Part shown: positions 1 through 8,363 of the stretch, one piece after another
Layout of the letters: every line of letters starts with the position of its first letter
Numbering within the stretch: the first letter of the stretch is position 1
Assembly (NCBI GenBank): GCA_016190005.1
Contig: JACPRK010000023.1
Span: 1 to 56,595 of the forward strand
Length of the DNA stretch: 56,595 nucleotides
Direction: 5' to 3'
From: Candidatus Wallbacteria bacterium
GTDB lineage: Bacteria > Muiribacteriota > UBA6191 > JACPRK01
Position numbers and translations under genes: made by a program
Notes under the pieces: generated by a model
The model's database searches: none
The model's input: the letters and a program-made list of their open reading frames with translations, nothing else
Told to the model about the DNA's origin: nothing

Positions 1-80
1 CCTTCGAAGAGCTCAGGATGAGCGGAGGGGAGGGCTCGGGATGAGCGGAGGGGAGGGCTCGGGATGAGCGGAGGGGAGGC
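1..80. repeat. Dispersed repeat, three tandem 23-bp copies
   Basis: Begins with a CCTTCGAAGAGCTCAGGATG variant of the dispersed palindromic repeat. Its right part (CTCGGGATGAGCGGAGGGGA plus GGG) is repeated three times, at 12-34, 35-57 and 58-80. It continues to the left edge of the window. No gene is seen in 1-186. Confidence 0.8.
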
Positions 81-140
81 CAGAGGCGATCGGCTCTTGA
101 CGGAATCGTAACTGGGGTGGCAATCGGGGGGGGATGCTGC

Positions 141-146
141 TACAAT
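141..146 (+). promoter_or_regulatory. -10-like box TACAAT
   Basis: TACAAT matches the sigma70 -10 consensus in 5 of 6 positions and lies 40 nt before the start of the desaturase-AurF gene. The best-placed -35 is poor (TGGCAA, 17-nt spacer), so this is tentative. Confidence 0.35.
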
Positions 147-186
147 GCGGGGCCGGCGCGATCCGCCACCACGGGGAGAACCACCG

Positions 187-2283
187 ATGATTTCATACGA
201 CGCCGTCGAGGAGACGCGGACACTTCGAGAGGCCGTCCGGGACTTCCCGATCGAGTGGTTCGAAGAGAACGAATGGGAAGTGCTGCGGGACGCGCTTGCC
301 GATCTGGCGTGGCTGGCGGCGGGGGCGGCGCTGACATTGGCTGTGCCTTCGCTCTGGGTCTGCCTTCCAGTGTGGCTCGTAATGGCCGCGCGCATTCACG
401 CGCTGGCCAACCTGATGCACAACCTGGGACATCTCAGGAGATTGCGCCAGCGCCCCTGGCGGCGGTTGATGCTCGACGCCATCGTCTGCTGGCCGATCCT
501 GATGAACGTGGACTACTACGCCTACGCGCACGCGCTGCACCATCAGGGCTCCAACATCCCGGGGAAGGACCCCTACTTCCTGCCGCCCAATCGCCAGAGC
601 GTCCCGTCGTTTGTCGCTGGCGTGCTCTTCTTCACGGCGTTTCTCCCCGTCTGGCTTGTCCTGAGACTGGCGCTCTACCCGGCCGCGGCCGTTCTGCCGC
701 CCCTGCGCCGCGTGCACGTGAAGTTCTTCAGCCAGTTTGGCGCAGCCCCTCAGCTCGACGACCCGCGGCGACTGAGGGAGGGCGAGAAGATCTGGAAGTA
801 CGGTCTGGGCACGAGCGCCTTCTGGTACGCCGTCGTAGCCTTGGTCGTAACCAGCGGCCGCTGGGCCGAGTTCCTCTGGGCGTTGGGGGCGCCGATGATC
901 GCCTCGGCGACGATCGGCTACGTGCGGCTGCTGTGCGACCACATCTACGAAGAGGCCCGCAACAATACCATCGCCGAACAGCTGGCCGGCTGCACCAACA
1001 TCGAGGCGCCGCTCTGGCAGGAGCTCTTCCTGGCTCCGCACGGTGCTGGCTACCACGGCATGCACCACGTCGCGCCCGGCGTGGGGCATCGCTACTGGAA
1101 AGCCGCCCACGAGCGGCTGAAGGCGACCGGCTCGAAGCTCTACGCCGCGACCATATACCCCGGGTACGGCGCCGTCTTCGGAAAGCTGATCCGCGACCAG
1201 ATCGCCTGGACCCGCGCCCGGTCGGCGGCTCCCACCGCTCTCGTCGAAGGTGAGGTCGGTCCCGAGCAGGACCTGGCCGCCTCGGACTCGCAGGCGCCTG
1301 CCGGTTACCACTTCGTCCAGCGCAGCCTCGCCGAGATCTGCGAGGCGTCCCGGCAGAACGCCTTCGACATCGAGTCGATCCCGTGGGCCCAGCCCGATCT
1401 CCAGAAGAACCACGCTCCGGAGAGCATGGCGCACCTTCCCTTCACCGCCGTCTGGTCCGAGCTCACTCCAGAGGAGAAGCTGACCTACAACCACGCGCAC
1501 GCGGACGGTGTCTGCGAGCAGTTCATGTTCCTCGAGGACGGCCTCTTCGTGCGGGCCCTGCGCTCTTTCTTGAAAAAGGGGGGCACGAAGCTCGCGCCCG
1601 AGATGAGGGAGGCCTGCGAGTTCTTCATCGACGAGGAGATCAAGCACTCCCAGATGTTCCGCCGGTTGCTGCTCCACTCCCGGCCGGAGGTCTACGAGAA
1701 GCAGACCTACGACGTCTATCGGCTCTCCGCCGCCGAGGAGAAGTTCATGGACGTCAGCACGCAAAATCCGGAGATGTTCATCTGGTGGATCTGGGTAGCG
1801 ACGCTCTTCGAGGAGAAGACGCTCGACTTCCACAAGAAGCATCAGGCCGTGCGCGATCAGCTCGACGGCGTCTACCAGGCCGTCCACCGCTTCCACGCGA
1901 TGGACGAGCTTCGCCATTTCCAGATGGACCACCACTTCCTCGAGCTGCTTTGGGCACCGGCGCCTGGCTGGAAGAAGGCGCTCAACGCGAAGATCTTCGA
2001 GCGCATCATGTGGAGCTTCGCCCATCCGCGGCGAACCGTGCGGGCAGCCGTCGACGCGCTGGTGGCGCGTCACCAGCGGCTGCTGCCGATGCGGGACCGC
2101 ATCTTGCGGGAAGGGATGGCGGTCTCCAGCAGCCGCGCCTGGCACGAGGCCACCTACAGCCGCGCAACGCTACCCGAGACCTTCGCGCTCTTCGATCGCT
2201 TTCCCGAGATGCACGGCATGAGCCGCGTTCTGCCGCTCTACCAGCCCCGCACGCCGGCCGAGCTGGAGGTCGCCGCGGGATAG
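187..2283 (+). CDS. Fatty-acid desaturase/hydroxylase fused to AurF-like di-iron N-oxygenase
   Basis: A 698-residue fusion of two unrelated di-iron oxygenase folds. Residues about 35-340 form a membrane desaturase-type domain with hydrophobic stretches and three histidine boxes: HNLGH (78-82), HALHH (115-119) and HGMHH (290-294). Residues about 375-690 look like the AurF family (p-aminobenzoate N-oxygenase). Glu450 is followed 33 residues on by EEIKH (483-487), and Glu542 is followed 31 residues on by DELRH (573-577). This matches the repeated E-x(28-37)-[DE]ExxH iron ligands known for AurF. Start 187 is chosen over the upstream ATG at 145 because GGGAGAA precedes it and a -10-like TACAAT (141-146) overlaps ATG 145. 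Each domain alone would oxidise C-H bonds of a lipid (N-terminal) or an amine nitrogen (C-terminal). The substrate of the fusion is unknown. Domain assignment is confident; function is inference. Confidence 0.88.
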   Translation: MISYDAVEETRTLREAVRDFPIEWFEENEWEVLRDALADLAWLAAGAALTLAVPSLWVCLPVWLVMAARIHALANLMHNLGHLRRLRQRPWRRLMLDAIVCWPILMNVDYYAYAHALHHQGSNIPGKDPYFLPPNRQSVPSFVAGVLFFTAFLPVWLVLRLALYPAAAVLPPLRRVHVKFFSQFGAAPQLDDPRRLREGEKIWKYGLGTSAFWYAVVALVVTSGRWAEFLWALGAPMIASATIGYVRLLCDHIYEEARNNTIAEQLAGCTNIEAPLWQELFLAPHGAGYHGMHHVAPGVGHRYWKAAHERLKATGSKLYAATIYPGYGAVFGKLIRDQIAWTRARSAAPTALVEGEVGPEQDLAASDSQAPAGYHFVQRSLAEICEASRQNAFDIESIPWAQPDLQKNHAPESMAHLPFTAVWSELTPEEKLTYNHAHADGVCEQFMFLEDGLFVRALRSFLKKGGTKLAPEMREACEFFIDEEIKHSQMFRRLLLHSRPEVYEKQTYDVYRLSAAEEKFMDVSTQNPEMFIWWIWVATLFEEKTLDFHKKHQAVRDQLDGVYQAVHRFHAMDELRHFQMDHHFLELLWAPAPGWKKALNAKIFERIMWSFAHPRRTVRAAVDALVARHQRLLPMRDRILREGMAVSSSRAWHEATYSRATLPETFALFDRFPEMHGMSRVLPLYQPRTPAELEVAAG

Positions 2284-2308
2284 GACCTCACCCCGGAGGG
2301 CGTCCGTC

Positions 2309-2336
2309 CTGACAGGCCGGCGGGAAGTTTGGTAAT
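2309..2336 (+). promoter_or_regulatory. Sigma70-type promoter of the cytochrome operon
   Basis: CTGACA (2309-2314, 5/6 to TTGACA), 16-nt spacer, GGTAAT (2331-2336, 4/6 to TATAAT). Transcription would start near 2343. This favours the start codon at 2367, with its GGAAGG site, over the ATG at 2346. Confidence 0.5.
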
Positions 2337-2366
2337 CTGGGTCACATGCTCGGCCTGGAAGGGCGC

Positions 2367-4319
2367 ATGTCGTGGGCGGCGTGGGGTGCGGTCGCGGGGT
2401 GCGTGCTGGTCTCGGAGCTGGCGGCGCACCCGCCCCCGGCCGTGGCGGCGAATGGGGCTACGCTAGAGCTTTCCGGCGAGCCGGCGGTCGTGCTGCGCGG
2501 AGTGCCGTGCACGGCGGTCCTGGCTGCCGGGAGCGCGCTCTGGATCGGGACCTCGGGGCGCGGCATCACGCGCTTCGAGGCCGGGCGAGGCCGGACCTGG
2601 GCTGGAGGCGCGGACGGGTTGCCTCGAGGGCGAGTAAACGCCTTCGCGTGGGATGGCCGGGAGAGCGTCTGGGCGCTGGTCGACCCGGACAGAATCGTGA
2701 GATGGTCGGGCGGTGGCTGGGAGGCCGTGGCCGCGCCGGCGGGGTTCACGCGGGCGCTGGCGTGGTTCCGTGGCAGGCTCGTGGCAGGGACGTCGCAGGG
2801 TCTCTTCCTCCTGGAGGATGGCGGGTGGCGGATGTCGCGAGTGGCCGGAGCCGTCGAGGCGCTGACTGCGGACGGTGAGAGGGAATGCTGGGCGGCGCTT
2901 GGGGACGGACGATTGCTTGGCCTGTCGGGCGGGAGCGAGGGCGAGCATCGCCTGGAGCGCGCGGGTGCCGACGACACGGTCCGGGCGCTCGCGGTCGCCG
3001 ACAGCTGGCTCGTGGCCGGGCGGTTCGGAGGCCTGTCGGAGCTCCCCCCTGCGGGGGAGGCCAAGCAGACAGCGGTGGAGCCTGCCCGGCGCAGCCCGCC
3101 ACCCGTGGCTCGGCCGAAGGTGACGTCGCTGGCCGTGGCCGGCGGAACGCTGCTTTGCGGCACGTGGGGAGACGGCATGCTCGCTCGGACGGGCGGCGGC
3201 TGGTACTCCCTGACGCGTGCTGGGGGGCTGCCCTCGGAGCGCGTCGAGGCCGTGGCGGCCGGCAGCGACTGGTTCGCGGCGGCGACCGACGGTGGGACCT
3301 TCGTGGCGCCGTTGGTGGCCGGAGCGTCGTTGCCGGTGGTCGCGGCCGCGAACGTTGCGACCGCACAGGAGCCCCCGGCGTCGCCGCTCGAACTCGAGCT
3401 GGAGCCCGAGAAGCTGGGACTGCGGCTCTCGAAGCCGGATCCGCTGCCGCGACAGATCTTGAGGTCTCAGGCGGCAGGCGGTGAGATGTCTCCGCTGGCG
3501 CGGCTGGGCGACATCCTCTTCGAGGACCCGACCGTGCTGGGCCCGCGCGCGCAGTCGCTCTCGGTGAGCTGCGGCACCTGCCACCCGGCAGGCGACGCCA
3601 ACCCGGGTTTCTTCATCCCGGGCCTGAGCCGCCGCCCGGGGACCGTGGACCTCACGCACCGGTACTTCAATGCGGCGGCGCACAACGACTTGAACGACCC
3701 GGTGGATATTCCGAGTCTTCGAGGCGCGAGGCTGACCGGTCCCTACGGCAAAGACGGGCGGACGGGCAGCCTCCGGGAGTTCATCCGTAACGTGATCGTC
3801 CTCGAGTTCGGCGGTCCGGAGCCGTCCACGCGTGACCTGGACGCTCTGACCGCCTACACCAACGAGTTCGAGTTCTTGCCCAATTCCCTGCTCGGTCGCT
3901 CCGGCCAGCTCGTGGCCCGCGCGCCACTGCCGGCCCTGCGCGGCGAGCAGCTCTTTCAGCAGCCCAGACCTTCTTTTGGAGGCAAAAGCTGCGCCTCCTG
4001 TCACGACCCGGCGGCGCAGTTCACCGACCGGGCCGGCCATGACGTCGGGACCGGTGGCGTCTTCGATACGCCAGCTCTCCTGGGCGCCCGCCGGACCGCG
4101 CCGTACTTCCACGACGGCTCCGCGGCCGGCCTGGCCGAGGTCGTCGCCCATTTCGACAAGTTCTACGCGCTCTCGCTGACTGACGACCAGAAGCGGGATC
4201 TGGTGGCGTACCTGGAGGTCGTCGGAGACGTGGACGAGCCCTGGCAGAGGGCCGAGACGCCGGTCGAGCCGGAGCCACTTCCGGCCGGAGCCGGCCCGCA
4301 AGGGAGGAGTCACCCGTGA
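2367..4319 (+). CDS. Exported beta-propeller/di-haem cytochrome c (MauG/peroxidase-like) fusion
   Basis: About 650 residues. A hydrophobic export signal (AAWGAVAGCVLVSELAA) is followed by roughly 300 residues of Gly/Trp-rich repeats such as ALWIGTSGRGITRF, typical of two-component-regulator-type propellers. The last 300 residues carry two haem c sites, CGTCH and CASCH, with the sequence style of bacterial di-haem cytochrome c peroxidase/MauG-like proteins (for example TGPYGKDGRTGSLREF and TAPYFHDGS). It should act in the periplasm or at the cell surface. Start 2367 has GGAAGG at good spacing; ATG 2346 is an in-frame alternative. It overlaps the next gene by 4 nt (GTGA), so the two are probably co-translated. 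The fusion order is clear; whether it is a peroxidase, a cofactor-modifying enzyme or an electron carrier cannot be read from sequence. Confidence 0.82.
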   Translation: MSWAAWGAVAGCVLVSELAAHPPPAVAANGATLELSGEPAVVLRGVPCTAVLAAGSALWIGTSGRGITRFEAGRGRTWAGGADGLPRGRVNAFAWDGRESVWALVDPDRIVRWSGGGWEAVAAPAGFTRALAWFRGRLVAGTSQGLFLLEDGGWRMSRVAGAVEALTADGERECWAALGDGRLLGLSGGSEGEHRLERAGADDTVRALAVADSWLVAGRFGGLSELPPAGEAKQTAVEPARRSPPPVARPKVTSLAVAGGTLLCGTWGDGMLARTGGGWYSLTRAGGLPSERVEAVAAGSDWFAAATDGGTFVAPLVAGASLPVVAAANVATAQEPPASPLELELEPEKLGLRLSKPDPLPRQILRSQAAGGEMSPLARLGDILFEDPTVLGPRAQSLSVSCGTCHPAGDANPGFFIPGLSRRPGTVDLTHRYFNAAAHNDLNDPVDIPSLRGARLTGPYGKDGRTGSLREFIRNVIVLEFGGPEPSTRDLDALTAYTNEFEFLPNSLLGRSGQLVARAPLPALRGEQLFQQPRPSFGGKSCASCHDPAAQFTDRAGHDVGTGGVFDTPALLGARRTAPYFHDGSAAGLAEVVAHFDKFYALSLTDDQKRDLVAYLEVVGDVDEPWQRAETPVEPEPLPAGAGPQGRSHP

Positions 4320-5512
4320 AGTTCCATCTCGCACTCGCACTGCTCAGCGTTGTCTGGGCGGCTGCCGCTCCGATGGCAGCCGCCGCCGATGCGCCTGCCG
4401 CGGCCGGCGACAAGTTGCGCGACCAAGGCAAGCTCTCCGAGGCGCTAGTCGCATACCGTAAGGCCTGGTCGGCGGCGAGCGGCGCCACCCGGGGAGAGCT
4501 GCTGATCCGTCAGGCGCTGGTCCTGGAGATGCAGGGCAAGCTCGAGGGCGCCCGCGAGCTTCTGCAGCTGGCTCGCAAGGACGATACCGTGGGCGCCGCC
4601 ATCGAAGAGGCGCGGCTGGCGATGGAGTACCCGCCGTTCGATCCAGCCCCGGCCGTCGCAGCGCTGGCCGAGGCCGTGAAGCGGGCTCCCGAACATGCCG
4701 GCGCCCAGACGGCCTACGGCAATGCTCTGGTCAACGCCGGCAAGCCGGACGAGGCGCGCGACGCCTTCGATCGCGTCACGTCCAAGCTCGATCCGAAGAG
4801 CGTCCCGGCCCGCTGGGGGCGCTCGCGCATGCTGCTGCGCCAGGGCAAGGCCACCGACGCGATCGGGGCGCTCCAGGAGGCGCTCGAGCTGGAGCCGAGC
4901 CGAGGCGAAACGATGGTGCGCCTGGGCAACGCCTACCTTTCCAGCGCGGAGCCGAACCGCCTGGCGCAGGCGCGCGCGTGGTTCGAGCAGGCGGGCCGGA
5001 CCTCGCCCGGCAATCCGGCGTACGCCCAGTGGGAGGTGCTGGCCTACTTGCTGGAAGACCGCGCGGGCGATGCTGCCGAGAAGGTGGCGTATCTGCTGGA
5101 GAAGTTCCCGGAGCACTCGGCCACTCTCTGGGCCGCCGGGGCCTGCGCCGAGGTGCGGGCCCAGATGGCGCAGGCTTCCGACCTCTACCGCAAGGCGGCC
5201 GCCGTCGATGCCAGGAACCTGCTGGCACACTACTCGCTCGGCCAGTTCGCCAGCGGCCGTGGCAACCGGGAGTGGGCCAAGGCCGGCATGACCTCTGGCG
5301 CCTACGCCAACTACTCCGACCCCGACCTGGCCGTCCGCCAGCTCACCTACGTGCTGGCCGCCGCGGGCGGAGACTTCCCGTTCGCCGTCCTTGCCCAGGG
5401 CACGCTCGACGCGCTCAGGAGGCGCGCCCAGGCCAACCCATGGACGGCAATGCCTGCGCCCGTGCTCACGGAGTTCTACAACTACGGAAAGGCCCTGAAC
5501 GATCACTATTGA
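4316..5512 (+). CDS. Exported TPR-repeat protein
   Basis: 398 residues from a GTG start that overlaps the cytochrome stop codon (GTGA), preceded by GGGAGGAG. The N-terminus is a signal peptide (LALALLSVVWAAAAPMAAA). The rest is helical tetratricopeptide-like repeats, such as GKLSEALVAYRKAW, GKPDEARDAFDRV and GKATDAIGALQEALELEP. TPR proteins of this kind usually scaffold protein complexes. The tight coupling suggests it assembles with, or helps mature, the propeller-cytochrome and the downstream exported protein. No catalytic motif is seen. Confidence 0.85.
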   Translation: MKFHLALALLSVVWAAAAPMAAAADAPAAAGDKLRDQGKLSEALVAYRKAWSAASGATRGELLIRQALVLEMQGKLEGARELLQLARKDDTVGAAIEEARLAMEYPPFDPAPAVAALAEAVKRAPEHAGAQTAYGNALVNAGKPDEARDAFDRVTSKLDPKSVPARWGRSRMLLRQGKATDAIGALQEALELEPSRGETMVRLGNAYLSSAEPNRLAQARAWFEQAGRTSPGNPAYAQWEVLAYLLEDRAGDAAEKVAYLLEKFPEHSATLWAAGACAEVRAQMAQASDLYRKAAAVDARNLLAHYSLGQFASGRGNREWAKAGMTSGAYANYSDPDLAVRQLTYVLAAAGGDFPFAVLAQGTLDALRRRAQANPWTAMPAPVLTEFYNYGKALNDHY

Positions 5513-5534
5513 GCCGACCCTTAGGAGGGCAAAG

Positions 5535-8144
5535 ATGCGTTCACTCGTCTGGTCAGTCCTGGCACTCGCTCTTGTCGTGACCGGGCCTGCGCCGGCGGCC
5601 TCCGGCGCCGCCGGGCTCACTCCCGAACAGGCCCTCCTTGGCAGCGGAGTGATCGACCTGCAGCCTCAGCCGCAGGACTTCGCCAAGGGGAGGGCGACGC
5701 CGGCAGACCTCAAGCGCCACCTGCGCGACCTCTGCTCCAACAAGGAGACCGTCAAGGGCGTCGGCGCGTACATCAACAAGCGCCGGTACTTCGATCGCGG
5801 GTCGCTTCTGAACCCGTGGACGATCTACCAGCCCGGCGGGCAGCCGGTGCTGAGCCCCGCCAACCAGCTCGCTGGCTCTGCGCTGGCCCCCGAGTCCTTG
5901 GCCGGCAACCAGAAGGCCGCCTACCTTGTCGCCAACGGCGTGGAGGAGCTGCCCGCTGGCTACAAGAAGAACGGCGTCACGTTCCGGTTCGTGGACGTGA
6001 AGCTCACCTACGCCTTGCAGAAGGTCCCCAATTGCAAGACCAAGCCGGGTGAGAAGCCCCACCGGGCGGCCTTCGATCTCAAGAGCGACGACTTCAAGGA
6101 GAAGTACTACATCTTGACCGACGGCACCGATCACTCCGGCCGCGAGTTCCGCTTCGGCGACCGCATCAGCGCCAACCCCGCCCGCAAGGCCTACCATCCC
6201 GCTGACGTCGCCTTCGACCCGGGTGTTCCCGACGGCACCGCGCCGGTCACCGCCGGAAAGGGCGACCCGGCCGTGCCCACGAGCGACGTGCTGATGGAGG
6301 TCTTCGTGAAGCTCGATGGCCGCGCCGAGTCCTTCGACGGAACGCAGTGGACGACGGCCATGGATTTCACGCAGATGAACCTGGTCGCCAGCCGCGAGTT
6401 CTACGTCGAGGACGTCGTGCCGCCGTTGCCTTCCGACGTCGACATCAATCAATCGCCCGTGGAGCTGGAGCTCCCCCCGGCAGCCGCCGGCGCAGAAGTG
6501 CCTCCGAAGCACGACTTCATCCTGAGCGCCTACACCGGGGACTTCGAGGCCCAACCGGGAGCTCCCGGCGGCTGGCCCAGCACGACCGCCAATGAGGATG
6601 CCAACGGGGACGGTAAGAACGACGCCGCCTTCGAGCCGGTCCACGTGATCGATCGCAACTCCAACACCAATGCCCAGGACATCAAGGTGAGCTTCAACTA
6701 CGAGACCGGACTCTCGCTCGGCAACCGCGTCAAGGTGCGGGACGGGGACGGCTACCGCTACATGTATCTGGTCCTGCCCGAGAGGCTCGAAGGCACGATG
6801 GTCGGCCCGTACGGTGGGCGAGTGGGCCAGGCCCCGGCGCCCAACGAGACGGCCGAGGACGATCCCTACGAGCCGCGGGACGAGCTGCTCCAGATCGAAG
6901 GCGAGGCCCAGCCGGTGCCGCTCCGGACCGTGCTCGACCCGTTCTACAAGGAGGTCGCCTTCGATTCGGACGCAGAGCTGAAGCAGGCCGTCGACTTCCT
7001 CTACTCCAGGAACCCGGTCGAGGTGCAACAGGGGCTGCGGCCGAAGACGGACGGGACGCGCGACTACTCCAGCGCGACTTATCCGCGTGTCGCGGGCATC
7101 GCGATGGCCGAGGAGCGGGAGGTGGTCCAGGGCATTTCATGCGAGGTGTTCGACAACAAGTCGACCTGCGACGCCCACATGAGCTGCGTGGTCGACTTCA
7201 AGTTCAAGGTCAATCCCGCGAGCTTGCTGCCGCCGGTCGGCTTCGCCAGCTTCGAAGGGGGCAGCTTCCACGCCAGCCTGGATGCCAAGACGATGAACCA
7301 TCAGGGACCGGCCAGCCTGAACGGCGGGCCGCTCAACCCGCTGGATGCCGCAGACAACTTCTATCAGATCAACGCGGGTGACGGCTGCGGGAACACGACC
7401 ATCTTCCGCGCCGGCACGTTCGGCGTGCGGGATAACCTGCGGCCCAACCCCAAGGTGGTGCTGGAGGAGATGTACACGCGGCCGGGCCAGGAGCAGCGCA
7501 TCGTCGACGTCGTGACGGTGCCGAACGACATCGGAGGGGCCGGCGATCCGGTGGGTGGATACGACGTCTCCAGACCCCACTCGCGGCTGCCCAAAATGTC
7601 CGAGGTCTCACCCTCGGAGCGGTTGTACGGCAACTTCCGGAACAACGCCGAGACGTGGGACGCCGGGGCCAAGCCCGGCACGCTCCAGAATCCGACCGAC
7701 GCCAAGGCGGCCAGCTTCCTGGCCATTCGCTCTGCTGCCGACGCGCCGATCGTCAACGAGGACAGCCGGTTCCGTATCACCGTGAGCGCCGAGGACAACG
7801 TGGCGCCCAGGCTCGACCGCGCCGGCGGCACGCCCAGGTTCCTTTATCCGATGTCGCACCTCTCGGCTCGCATCTACCGCAAGGACAACCCTGGCGACGA
7901 GGTCTACAAGGCGACGATCGTCGATGTCCCGAAGGCCCAGCTCGCCGATGCCTCCCAGTTCACCAAGGCGCCGGTCCTGACCTTCGAGCACGTATTCCGC
8001 TCCGAGGGCGTCTACGAGATGGAGGTGGTCGCCGTCGATCGCTCCGAAAATCGGCGAGTCCTGAAGTTCCCGATCCCCGTCGGCAAGGTCGGGATGGACT
8101 TCCGGCGCATCGAAGGCGAGCAGCAGCGCGGTGGCGGCGACTGA
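5535..8144 (+). CDS. Large exported protein of unknown function
   Basis: 869 residues, start supported by AGGAGGGC 6 nt upstream. It opens with a clear signal peptide (LVWSVLALALVVTGPAPAA). The body is rich in Asp, Pro and beta-type sequence. It contains scattered Cys (LCSNKE, NCKTKPG, GISCEVFDNKSTC, AHMSC, GDGCGN) that could make disulfides but no CxxCH haem site. A DANGDGKNDAAFEP segment near residue 355 resembles calcium-binding Asp-rich loops. The C-terminal 100 residues (FEHVFRSEGVYEMEVVAVD) look like an Ig/PKD-type beta-sandwich. I do not recognise the family. It lies 22 nt after the TPR gene, so it is likely the third member of the cytochrome operon and may be its surface partner or substrate. 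Confidence 0.8.
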   Translation: MRSLVWSVLALALVVTGPAPAASGAAGLTPEQALLGSGVIDLQPQPQDFAKGRATPADLKRHLRDLCSNKETVKGVGAYINKRRYFDRGSLLNPWTIYQPGGQPVLSPANQLAGSALAPESLAGNQKAAYLVANGVEELPAGYKKNGVTFRFVDVKLTYALQKVPNCKTKPGEKPHRAAFDLKSDDFKEKYYILTDGTDHSGREFRFGDRISANPARKAYHPADVAFDPGVPDGTAPVTAGKGDPAVPTSDVLMEVFVKLDGRAESFDGTQWTTAMDFTQMNLVASREFYVEDVVPPLPSDVDINQSPVELELPPAAAGAEVPPKHDFILSAYTGDFEAQPGAPGGWPSTTANEDANGDGKNDAAFEPVHVIDRNSNTNAQDIKVSFNYETGLSLGNRVKVRDGDGYRYMYLVLPERLEGTMVGPYGGRVGQAPAPNETAEDDPYEPRDELLQIEGEAQPVPLRTVLDPFYKEVAFDSDAELKQAVDFLYSRNPVEVQQGLRPKTDGTRDYSSATYPRVAGIAMAEEREVVQGISCEVFDNKSTCDAHMSCVVDFKFKVNPASLLPPVGFASFEGGSFHASLDAKTMNHQGPASLNGGPLNPLDAADNFYQINAGDGCGNTTIFRAGTFGVRDNLRPNPKVVLEEMYTRPGQEQRIVDVVTVPNDIGGAGDPVGGYDVSRPHSRLPKMSEVSPSERLYGNFRNNAETWDAGAKPGTLQNPTDAKAASFLAIRSAADAPIVNEDSRFRITVSAEDNVAPRLDRAGGTPRFLYPMSHLSARIYRKDNPGDEVYKATIVDVPKAQLADASQFTKAPVLTFEHVFRSEGVYEMEVVAVDRSENRRVLKFPIPVGKVGMDFRRIEGEQQRGGGD

Positions 8145-8194
8145 GCCCTCGGAGGCTGTGAATCAATCCAAAGTCCCCCCAAGAACTGCTTGGG

Positions 8195-8239
8195 CTGAGC
8201 CCTTCGGCAAGCTCAGGACATGCTTGCCGAAGGGCTCAG
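8195..8239. repeat. 18-bp perfect inverted repeat, dispersed-repeat family
   Basis: Arms 8195-8212 and 8222-8239 (CTGAGCCCTTCGGCAAGC and its complement) flank a 9-nt loop. Each arm is a variant of the dispersed element, and the tail CTCAGGACATGC follows both copies. There is no T-run, so it is a weak terminator candidate for the operon ending at 8144. The gap 8145-8363 holds nothing else that I see. Confidence 0.75.
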
Positions 8240-8363
8240 GACATGCCTATTGCAGGCCGCGTGAATGGAAGCGAGTCTTCGTGTCATTGCCCTTCGGCCG
8301 CCCCCGTGGCGATGCCGGCAACGGGGTGGTAAGGTTCTTCGGGGGGCGTCGAGGAGGCGCGCA

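Noticed and set aside
193..2145. Long minus-strand open frame opposite the desaturase-AurF gene
   Set aside because: His/Arg/Val-rich antisense translation with no family motif; the plus-strand gene explains the region fully. Many similar GC-driven shadow frames exist elsewhere.
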